A stretch of DNA of 64,000 bases, from contig CAWGGJ010000009.1 in NCBI GenBank assembly GCA_963822175.1, forward strand, positions 120,868 through 184,867, given 5' to 3'. Positions 24,362-31,713 of this stretch are shown piece after piece (position 1 is the first letter of the stretch; each line of letters opens with the position of its first letter). The notes beneath the pieces were generated by a model. It was not told the DNA's origin. It was given only the letters and a program-made list of their open reading frames with translations, and searched no databases. This DNA comes from FEB-25 sp963822175 (GTDB lineage Bacteria; Chloroflexota; Anaerolineae; Anaerolineales; UBA4823). The translations under genes and the position numbers were made by a program.

Positions 24362-25444
24362 ATGACGAGTATGACCGGAAAAATGAACCTCCCAAAGATC
24401 GGAGATGAACAGCTTAAGCTCCTGGAGCGCCTCTCAAATGCCTGTGCTGTATCGGGGGATGAAGGTGAGGTGCGTAAGATTGTTGTAGATGAAGTTAAAA
24501 CTCACGCAGATGAAGTTAAGGTGGATGGACTTGGAAATGTGTTTGCTACCAGGCATGGTTCTGTAACGCACCCGCTGCGGGTGATGCTGGCAGCCCATAT
24601 GGACGAAGTTGGTTTCATGTTAACCAATGATGTGGGAGATGGGATTTATCGATTTGAGGTTTTAGGCGGGATCTCTGTTGCAAACCTGCCTGCCAAGGCC
24701 ATTTGGGTGGGTAAAGAGCATATCCCCGGAGTTATCGGTATCAAACCCCTTCATCTTGGCGAGGTGGGTGAGCACAGGAAGCCAGTTTCCTTGGACGATT
24801 TACGTATTGATCTTGGTCCCGTCTCAGGAAAAGCAAATGTGGGGGACCGCGCGGTATTTGCAACAGAGTTCACCAGGCTAGGGCATAGTTTGCGGGGCAA
24901 GGCATTGGATGACCGCCTGGGTGTAGCAACATTGATCGAACTGGTCAAACATGCCCCGGCACATATTGATTTGCTGGCAGCGTTCACTGTCCAGGAAGAG
25001 ATTGGTTCACGCGGTGCCCGAGTAGCGGCGTATGCCTTAAATCCAGACGTGGCATTTATATTGGATTCTACTCCTGCTTATGACCTGCCAGCATGGGAGG
25101 TTGAAGAGAACCCCTACTATAACACCCGATTGGGTGCGGGTCCGGCGATTTATGTGGCTGATTCCAGCACCCTGTACGACCCGCGCCTGGTACGCTACCT
25201 GGTGAAAACTGCTGAAACCCACGGGATACCCTTTCAGATACGGCAGCCAGGAGGAGGCGGGACGGATGCCGGGGTAATCCATAAACAACGAGCAGGAGTA
25301 CCAAGCGTTTCTGTCTCGGTTCCGGGGCGATACCACCATACCCCTGCTTCCATAGTACGCCTGTCAGACTGGCAGAATACATTGAATTTAATTGCAGCTG
25401 CCTTGTTCGATATCAAGCCTGAGGTTATAACAGGCGAAAGATGA
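24362..25444 (+). CDS. M42 family metallo-aminopeptidase (2 of 3)
   Basis: A 360-residue M42 peptidase. Motifs: AAHMDEVGFML, ALDDRLGV, TVQEEIGSRGA, FILDSTP and the final YHHTPAS. The start is set at ATG 24362: GGGAGGA lies seven bases before it. A TTG six bases upstream would overlap the previous gene's stop, and has poorer spacing. The gene follows copy 1 directly and is 72 bases from copy 3, so the three likely form one operon, presumably making a mixed set of aminopeptidase shells. Confidence 0.92.
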   Translation: MTSMTGKMNLPKIGDEQLKLLERLSNACAVSGDEGEVRKIVVDEVKTHADEVKVDGLGNVFATRHGSVTHPLRVMLAAHMDEVGFMLTNDVGDGIYRFEVLGGISVANLPAKAIWVGKEHIPGVIGIKPLHLGEVGEHRKPVSLDDLRIDLGPVSGKANVGDRAVFATEFTRLGHSLRGKALDDRLGVATLIELVKHAPAHIDLLAAFTVQEEIGSRGARVAAYALNPDVAFILDSTPAYDLPAWEVEENPYYNTRLGAGPAIYVADSSTLYDPRLVRYLVKTAETHGIPFQIRQPGGGGTDAGVIHKQRAGVPSVSVSVPGRYHHTPASIVRLSDWQNTLNLIAAALFDIKPEVITGER

Positions 25445-25516
25445 GCAAAAAACGCCAGCCTGAGCATTGAAAGATACGCACATGAATATCGGGCAAGGAT
25501 AAACTGAGGAGCTCGT

Positions 25517-26518
25517 ATGAAACAATTGATCCAAAAACTGGTCGAAATTCCGAGTCCTTCGGGATATGAAGCACAAATTCGGTCTGTGGTCCAGGCGGAA
25601 ATCGAGCCATTTGTTGACGTGTTACAAGTGGATGCGCTGGGCAACCTGATCGCACAGAAAGGGCAGGGGGGTGCTGATGGCATCAAGATCATGCTGGCAG
25701 CACATATTGATGAAATTGGTGTCATGGTCACCCATGTGGACGAGAATGGGTTTGTCCGCTTTACCACGCTTGGAGGTGTGCGTCCATATACCTGTGTTGG
25801 TGGACGGGTGCGTTTCCTGAATGGCACAATTGGCGTCATTTATATGGAGCCATTGGAAGACATGACCAAAGTCCCTACGATCGATCAGCTCTATATCGAC
25901 CTGGGTCTATCCAGCAACCAGGATGCGCCGGTACGGATCGGTGATGTAGCTGCCTTCGACCGTTCTTTTATGGATTTGGGTGATCGCCTGGTGGCAAAAT
26001 CGATGGATGACCGGATTGGAGCTGCGGTTTTAATTGAGACCTTGCGCCAGATCAGGAATACGCCTCACCAGCTTTTCTTTGTTTTTAGTGCGCAGGAGGA
26101 GGTTGGGGTGCGGGGTGCAACCACGGCGGCTTTTGGCATTAATCCCGACCTGGGGCTGGCAGTTGATGTGACCGGTACTGGAGATACCCCCCGCCGAACC
26201 AAGGTGCGCATGCAAGTTAGCCTGGGGAAAGGGCCAGCGATCAAGGTGCGTGATGGAGGCATGTTGGCAGACAGGAGGGTGGTGGATTGGATGGTGCGAG
26301 GGGCGGAGAAGTTGAGCCTGCCATATCAGATGGAAATCCTGGAAGGGGGTTCAACGGATGCGCGCGCCATGCAGCTCGCCCGAGCCGGGGTCCCTGCTGG
26401 TTGCCTGTCTATCCCATGTCGTTATGTTCACTCGCCATCCGAGATGGTGGATTATCAGGATGTGTTGCAGGCGGTACAGCTTTTGGTTGAGCTGCTCAGT
26501 CACCCGGTAAAGCTTTAG
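25517..26518 (+). CDS. M42 family metallo-aminopeptidase (3 of 3)
   Basis: A 333-residue M42 peptidase, the shortest of the three. Motifs: AAHIDEIGVMV, KSMDDRIGA, SAQEEVGVRGA, AVDVTGTGD and YVHSPSE. A CTGAGGAG ribosome site is upstream of ATG 25517. The gene ends 15 bases before the solute-binding lipoprotein gene on the same strand, which suggests the peptidases and the binding protein are made together. Peptide degradation for amino-acid use is a reasonable inference. Confidence 0.92.
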   Translation: MKQLIQKLVEIPSPSGYEAQIRSVVQAEIEPFVDVLQVDALGNLIAQKGQGGADGIKIMLAAHIDEIGVMVTHVDENGFVRFTTLGGVRPYTCVGGRVRFLNGTIGVIYMEPLEDMTKVPTIDQLYIDLGLSSNQDAPVRIGDVAAFDRSFMDLGDRLVAKSMDDRIGAAVLIETLRQIRNTPHQLFFVFSAQEEVGVRGATTAAFGINPDLGLAVDVTGTGDTPRRTKVRMQVSLGKGPAIKVRDGGMLADRRVVDWMVRGAEKLSLPYQMEILEGGSTDARAMQLARAGVPAGCLSIPCRYVHSPSEMVDYQDVLQAVQLLVELLSHPVKL

Positions 26519-26533
26519 TATTCCTCCTAACCG

Positions 26534-27880
26534 ATGATCACCTGGCGACTTTGCTGTGTGACATTATTGATCCTGCTGTCTCTGGTGGGGTGCAGCATCC
26601 TGCCATCCCAGCAGGGGGATCAAGCACAGGTTGGCACACCTACGCCACAATTGGTGCTTACCACCGGTGTATCAGCGACCGCAGTAGCCGAGACACCCGC
26701 AACACCCAGCGCCCCTGAAGAGACCACAGATACACCTCAAAGTGAACGGGCGTCGATGGTGCGCATCTGGGTGCCGCCTGAGTTTGACCCTGAAGGCAAC
26801 AGCCCGGCCAGCCAGCTGCTCAAAGCGCGCCTGGATGAATTTATGGTTGAGAACCCCGATGTCAGGCTGGAAGTGAGGGTGAAAGCTTTGGATGGAGAGG
26901 GGGGAATGCTGGATTCCTTGGTGGTGGCGAATGCGGCAGCTCCGCTTACCTTGCCCGATCTGGTGCTGCTGCCGCGTCCTTTGCTCGAATCTGCAGCCCT
27001 AAAAGGGCTGATCTACCTTTATGATGGTTTAACCAACCTGATGGATGACCCAAGTTGGTTTGATTATGGCCAACAGCTTGCGCACTTAAAATCTGGCATT
27101 TATGGGATCCCTTTTGCCGGTGAGGCAATGGTCCTGGCAAATCGTCCTTCCCTGTTGGGAACAAGATCGTACAATTTGGAGGATTATCTTGAGCCAGGCG
27201 AAGTGTTGCTCTTCCCGGCAGCTGATCCCCAAGCACTCTACACCCTCTCCCAGTACCTGGCAAAAGGTGGAAGTCTCCAGGATGCTGAAGGCAGGCCATG
27301 GCTGGATGAAGCCATTTTGACAAATATCCTCGAATTTTACCAACGTGCCAGCCTTGCTGGGGTAATGCCCTACTGGCTAACCCAATATTCAAATGACGAG
27401 CAGGTGTGGGAAGCCTTCATGGGAGGAGAATTTCCCATGGCAGTTACAAGGGCTTCCATGTACCTGAAAAACATGCAAAGCGGGACCGATGACATTGCCA
27501 TGGCTCCAATGCCTATCCTGGATGATGCCCCATTTACCCTGGCTTCTGGTTGGAGCTGGGCTCTGGCAGGCCAGGATCCCGAGAAGCGCCTCCTGAGCGT
27601 CCAGCTGGCTGAATTTTTGGTTGAGCCGGAATTTTTGGCAGAGTGGACTTCCGCTGCAGGTTACCTGCCTCCAAGGGTTGATGCCCTTCAAAATTGGCAG
27701 GACACAGACCTGAGGCAGGTGGTTGAGCAAATCTCATATTCAGCCCAGCTCATGCCATCCTTGGATGTGATATCTACTCTGGGACCAGCCCTTGAACAGG
27801 CTGTGGTCGATGTGCTTAAAGCCCAAAATGACCCTCAAACTGCAGCCCAGGAAGTTACCGACCAGGTAAACCAGCCATAA
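26534..27880 (+). CDS. Extracellular solute-binding lipoprotein (family 1)
   Basis: A 448-residue predicted lipoprotein (lipobox SLVGC), with a Thr/Pro/Ala linker (residues about 35-75), then a family-1 solute-binding domain. The pattern begins RIWVPPEFD ... LKARLDEFMVENPDVRLEVRVKALDGEGG, and the second half has the usual WEAFMGGEFPMAVTRASM and ASGWSWALAG stretches. Such proteins normally deliver sugars to an ABC permease; no permease gene lies nearby, so the partner is elsewhere or the protein has another use. No ribosome site is clear at ATG 26534. It follows the M42 genes with a 15-base gap. Confidence 0.8.
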   Translation: MITWRLCCVTLLILLSLVGCSILPSQQGDQAQVGTPTPQLVLTTGVSATAVAETPATPSAPEETTDTPQSERASMVRIWVPPEFDPEGNSPASQLLKARLDEFMVENPDVRLEVRVKALDGEGGMLDSLVVANAAAPLTLPDLVLLPRPLLESAALKGLIYLYDGLTNLMDDPSWFDYGQQLAHLKSGIYGIPFAGEAMVLANRPSLLGTRSYNLEDYLEPGEVLLFPAADPQALYTLSQYLAKGGSLQDAEGRPWLDEAILTNILEFYQRASLAGVMPYWLTQYSNDEQVWEAFMGGEFPMAVTRASMYLKNMQSGTDDIAMAPMPILDDAPFTLASGWSWALAGQDPEKRLLSVQLAEFLVEPEFLAEWTSAAGYLPPRVDALQNWQDTDLRQVVEQISYSAQLMPSLDVISTLGPALEQAVVDVLKAQNDPQTAAQEVTDQVNQP

Positions 27881-28009
27881 TGGATTAACCAACCCTAATC
27901 TGAACAGCTTGACGCATGTATGATGGAATGTTATGATGCAAATTGACCAAAGGCTTCTCATCGTACCATCTTTCACACAACCATTGGAGTTACTTTTGGA
28001 ACGATAAAC

Positions 28010-29248
28010 ATGCCAAATGATAGATATCTCGACGAATTCCCGGATGCGCCGCAGCAGGCGAGGGAATCCGAAAAGGCACCTTTTGGGGGTGGACCAAAGA
28101 AAGAAAATCGACTCTCACTGATCTGGGTAAGACTTTCACATGCAGGCTTGGGTGAGACCGTATATCGTGTTGGAACAGCGTTCCTGACCATTGCCCTGAT
28201 ATTGCTGGCAGTGGTAGGGATGCGTCTGTTTTATGTTCATTTTCAGGAAACTGAGGTCAGCCAACCTAATACTGCTGTAATGGCCGCCGAGGCGGCCACG
28301 CCAACCCCCACGGCAATACCCGCTGTCATACCAGTATACACATTTTCCAAATCGGCATACGATCATGGCATTACGCGCCTGGTGACGCTGCATACCACCA
28401 TCCCATCTCGCCCACGTACCGAAATCATTACCTACACGGTGAAGAAGGACGATAATATCTTTGCCATTGCAGAGATGTTCGGTCTGAAACCTGAAACCAT
28501 CCTGTGGGGCAACTATTATACGCTGGCAGACAACCCAGAACTCATCTATGAGGGTCAGGTGCTGAATATCATGCCGACTGATGGCACCTACCACCGCTGG
28601 TCCGAAGGGGAGGGGTTGAACGGCGTGTCACATGGTTATGATGTCACACCTGATGTAATCATCAACTGGCCTGGCAACCACCTTGACCCGGTCGCCCTGG
28701 GAGACTACTCGCATCCCAATATTGAACCTGGAACGATGTTATTTGTTCCAGGCGGGCACCGCGACTTTGTCACCTGGAGTGCTCCACGTATCTCACGTGA
28801 TAATCCCGGTGTGGCACGCATCCTGGGTCCAGGCTCATGCGGTACGATCGTGGATGGGGCTGTAGGCACAGGTGCATTCGTCTGGCCGGCAAATAATCAC
28901 CGGCTTTCGGGATATGATTTTTCGCCTTCTACCAACCACTTTGGGATCGATATTGCCGGAGGGCTGGGTGATGCAGTGTATGCCTCAGATAGTGGTGTGG
29001 TTGTGTATGCAGGTTGGAATGATTGGGGTTACGGCAACGTGGTTGTTATTGACCATGATGGTGGATGGCAAACCCTGTACGCGCACCTGAGCAGCTTTAA
29101 TGTGGGTTGTGGGTATAGCGTTAATCAGGGCGATCTCATCGGCGCGTTTGGTAGTACAGGCAGATCATCGGGGCCGCATCTCCATTTCGAGATGTTGAAC
29201 GAGAGCTATGGCAAGGTAAACCCGTGGAATTTCTTGCCGCCTCCGTAA
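28010..29248 (+). CDS. LysM and M23 peptidoglycan hydrolase-like membrane protein
   Basis: A 412-residue protein. N-terminal cytoplasmic tail, one membrane span near residues 57-77, a short Thr/Pro region, a LysM domain (about 140-190: YTVKKDDNIFAIAEMFGLKPETILWGN ... GQVLNIMP), a linker, and a C-terminal M23 (LytM) peptidase domain. Zinc ligands and active residues are seen: H310 and D314 in HFGIDIAGG, H359 in YAHLSSF and H392 in PHLHFEM. M23 enzymes cut peptide cross-links in peptidoglycan. All key residues are present, so it may be active. The gene stands alone, convergent with the nuclease gene and separated from it by a bidirectional terminator. Confidence 0.9.
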   Translation: MPNDRYLDEFPDAPQQARESEKAPFGGGPKKENRLSLIWVRLSHAGLGETVYRVGTAFLTIALILLAVVGMRLFYVHFQETEVSQPNTAVMAAEAATPTPTAIPAVIPVYTFSKSAYDHGITRLVTLHTTIPSRPRTEIITYTVKKDDNIFAIAEMFGLKPETILWGNYYTLADNPELIYEGQVLNIMPTDGTYHRWSEGEGLNGVSHGYDVTPDVIINWPGNHLDPVALGDYSHPNIEPGTMLFVPGGHRDFVTWSAPRISRDNPGVARILGPGSCGTIVDGAVGTGAFVWPANNHRLSGYDFSPSTNHFGIDIAGGLGDAVYASDSGVVVYAGWNDWGYGNVVVIDHDGGWQTLYAHLSSFNVGCGYSVNQGDLIGAFGSTGRSSGPHLHFEMLNESYGKVNPWNFLPPP

Positions 29249-29290
29249 GGATCAAAACATAAAGTATACGAAGGACCAGATGTAATACTA

Positions 29291-29321
29291 AAAAATCCAG
29301 GAACGATGCTCCTGGATTTTT
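29291..29321. terminator. Bidirectional terminator
   Basis: A hairpin with core TCCAGGA (29296-29302) and TCCTGGA (29310-29316), flanked by an A-run on the left and a T-run on the right, so it works for both strands. It lies between the convergent M23 gene (stop 29248) and the nuclease gene (stop 29335). Confidence 0.92.
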
Positions 29322-29334
29322 CTATATACTCGTC

Positions 29335-30018
29335 TTACATCCCATGCTGGCGGGCGTGATGGCGGTACTGGCAGTAACCACAGTCCTCACCCGCAGGAGG
29401 AGGTGAGGGCAGCTCGAGGAGGGTCAGGACCTTATCTATGAATCCCAGAAAGCTGCTGATATCATATGGCACTTCCAGCCAGGTGGAGCGAAAGTGGAAG
29501 GAAATTTCGCTGGTCGTGGCGGCCAGGGTGGCATGGGGGGTCTCGACATAGAGGCCCAACCTCGAGACAGGGCTGCAGCTCATCCTGTTGGGAGCGGGAT
29601 GTTGCAGGGCATAGGCGTATGCATGCAGCTGCCGGCTGTAAAATGGAATCTGCTCTTTCTTGGGGACAGATGTCTTGAAGTCAACCAAACCGAAAGAGCC
29701 GTCATCGAAACCGATCATGGCGTCGATCTTGCCCCGAAGGAAGCAAGTTAGATCATGGCCCGGCAGTGTAATGGGAAGCGACTCGACCCATTTCTCTGAG
29801 ACGGCCACAATCCCTGGAGGCAGGGAAGGGTCAAGGTCGGAGGCTGGATGACCGGCAAATTGAGCTTTCATCAAGCGGTCGATAGCGCCAAAGACGGATG
29901 GGAAGGGGGCGGCCGGCCGGTTAATACCATGAAGGTATTTCAGGTAAAAGCAGCGGGGACATTCATCCCACAGGAATGTAAGATCGGAAGGGCTGAGCTT
30001 GATGGGTGAAGTTGACAT
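29335..30018 (-). CDS. PD-(D/E)XK nuclease with four Fe-S-type cysteines
   Basis: A 227-residue RecB-like nuclease that stands alone. Active site: GKIDAM with D99, then LVDFKTS with D113 and K115, and Q130 in the QLHAYAYAL helix, which is the classic RecB/Cas4 order. Two cysteines at the N-terminus (C20, C23 in DECPRCFYL) and two at the C-terminus (C213, C216 in DCGYCQY) are placed as in AddB/Cas4 nucleases, where they hold a 4Fe-4S cluster. No helicase or CRISPR gene is nearby. Function in DNA repair or degradation is inference; it is likely an exonuclease of the Cas4-like type. hutI lies upstream on the same strand with a gap of about 44 bases. Confidence 0.85.
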   Translation of the reverse strand: MSTSPIKLSPSDLTFLWDECPRCFYLKYLHGINRPAAPFPSVFGAIDRLMKAQFAGHPASDLDPSLPPGIVAVSEKWVESLPITLPGHDLTCFLRGKIDAMIGFDDGSFGLVDFKTSVPKKEQIPFYSRQLHAYAYALQHPAPNRMSCSPVSRLGLYVETPHATLAATTSEISFHFRSTWLEVPYDISSFLGFIDKVLTLLELPSPPPAGEDCGYCQYRHHARQHGM

Positions 30019-30062
30019 AGGTCACCTTGGGCTGGGTCGGATAATGTAACTCTCAAACCGCA

Positions 30063-31322
30063 TTAACCACGACTTATCTGGATAATTTCTCCTCGCTTGA
30101 TCACCTTATGCACCAGGTTGGTACTGAAGCGGTAACCCAGATGGCGATAATCGGTGACGTTGAGGACGAGCAGGTCAGCCTGTTTGCCAGGTTCGAGTGA
30201 TCCGACGATATCAGCGCGGTTGATGGCTGCCGCAGCATTGAGCGTGGCAGCAACAATTGCCTGGGCAGGTGTTAGGCGCATATAACGGCAGGCAAGCGCA
30301 ATGGCAAACTGCATATTACCCCCCCAGGCGGTGCCGGGGTTGAGGTCGGTGGCAAGTGCCAGCAAGCCACCAGCTTCGAGAATAGCGCGGGCGGGGGTGT
30401 ACTCATGCTCGGCCAGGCCAAATGGGGTACAGGGCAGGGCTACGGCAACCGTATTGGAGGCTGCTAGAGCGGCAATATCGGTTGGGGAAGTCTTCACCAG
30501 GTGGTCTGCAGATACAGCGCCCAACCCGGATGCCAGGCTGGCGCCGCCCAGGTTGTCGAACTCGTCGGCATGGATCTTGAGCGGGAAGCCCAGGGTTTTG
30601 GCAGCTTGTAAAATCCGGCGTGATTGCTCGAGGCTGAAAGCACCTGTTTCGCAGAAGACATCCACAAAAGGCAGGGGGCGGGAGGAAACATGACCATTCC
30701 ACCAGCGCTGTATGGCCGGGAGCATCTCGGAGCATATAAGGTTAGTGTAGCCATCCGGGTTGCCTTTGTATTCGGGCGGAATGGCATGAGCCCCAAGGAA
30801 GGTGGGGATGATATCCAGTGGACCTTCCGTATCCAGGAGCAATAAAGCCTGAAGCATGCGCAGCTCGGTCTCAGTTTGTAAGCCATAGCCGGTCTTGGCT
30901 TCAGCCGTGGTGGTGCCATGGGCCAGCATCTCCCGCAGTCGGGGGCGGGTCTCATCAAGGAGCTGCTGGATGGAAGATTGGCGGGTGTGGTGGACGGTGG
31001 AGAGGATGCCACCCCCTGCAGCCAGGATCTCCAGGTAGGTCTTGCCTTCCAGGCGCATCTCGAACTCAGCGGCGCGATCGCCGACCCACATCAAATGCGT
31101 GTGCGGGTCGACAAAACCAGGCAAAACCACGCGACCGGAAGCATCCAGGGTCTCCTCGTGGGGATATGCCTGACGGAGCTCGCTGGTGGCGCCAGCCGCT
31201 ACGATCATCCCGTTGCGGATAAGCACCGCACCATCGGGAATGATACCCAGCTGGCCCAGGTGAGGCCCACGCTGAGGAGCACCAGCAATGGTGAGTAATT
31301 GAGAAGCTGAATGGAGTAGCAT
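30063..31322 (-). CDS. hutI: Imidazolonepropionase
   Basis: A 419-residue amidohydrolase-fold enzyme that opens imidazolonepropionate to formiminoglutamate in histidine degradation. Metal ligands: H74 and H76 in DPHTHLMWVG, then a histidine in KIHADEFDNLGG and the aspartate in ALATDLNPGTAWGG. The substrate stretch EAKTGYG is also typical of HutI. Length is normal. AAGGAGG lies before ATG 31322, and a TATAAT hexamer occurs further upstream, though its -35 is unclear. No other hut gene is in the window, so the pathway is split. It may be cytosolic. Confidence 0.93.
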   Translation of the reverse strand: MLLHSASQLLTIAGAPQRGPHLGQLGIIPDGAVLIRNGMIVAAGATSELRQAYPHEETLDASGRVVLPGFVDPHTHLMWVGDRAAEFEMRLEGKTYLEILAAGGGILSTVHHTRQSSIQQLLDETRPRLREMLAHGTTTAEAKTGYGLQTETELRMLQALLLLDTEGPLDIIPTFLGAHAIPPEYKGNPDGYTNLICSEMLPAIQRWWNGHVSSRPLPFVDVFCETGAFSLEQSRRILQAAKTLGFPLKIHADEFDNLGGASLASGLGAVSADHLVKTSPTDIAALAASNTVAVALPCTPFGLAEHEYTPARAILEAGGLLALATDLNPGTAWGGNMQFAIALACRYMRLTPAQAIVAATLNAAAAINRADIVGSLEPGKQADLLVLNVTDYRHLGYRFSTNLVHKVIKRGEIIQISRG

Positions 31323-31713
31323 AATCCCCTCCTTAATAGTTTATCCCTGGCAGGAAAGAAACATTCCACTGTTATTATAATTTGCTTCACACAAATTCAT
31401 GCAGATGTCAGGTAAAATGAAATCGTGTGACAAAGCAGCTCTGAAATCCGTGGTCGTTTGACGAGATTTTGTGATAATTAGTTATGATTACCATGGCTTA
31501 AAACAGGAAAGGTCATGTTACTCTCCCCCTTCGCGGAGTGGACAGTGGATTAACACCCTTCTAAAGAGTAAAATGAAAGGATCGATGGATATTGGTAAGG
31601 GTATACTCTGGAGATGAAGGATTTATCGGAATTGGATCAATAACTAGAACTAGCGGAATTGAAATAATAGCTAGTTGAGATGGGCTGGGTTTCTGTTCCT
31701 GGGAGGCAAATCG
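31323..31713. promoter_or_regulatory. Divergent region with a direct repeat upstream of the histidine kinase
   Basis: 390 bases between hutI (minus) and the kinase (plus). It holds the hutI ribosome site and a minus-strand TATAAT. A direct repeat lies near the kinase: CGGAATTG..AATAACTAG at 31627-31647 and CGGAATTG..ATAGCTAG at 31654-31674, 17 of 21 positions identical, centre to centre 27 bases. AACTAGC (31648-31654) also pairs with GCTAGTT (31670-31676). This could be a binding site for a regulator of the kinase operon. The ribosome site for the kinase is GGGAGG around 31700. Confidence 0.5.
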
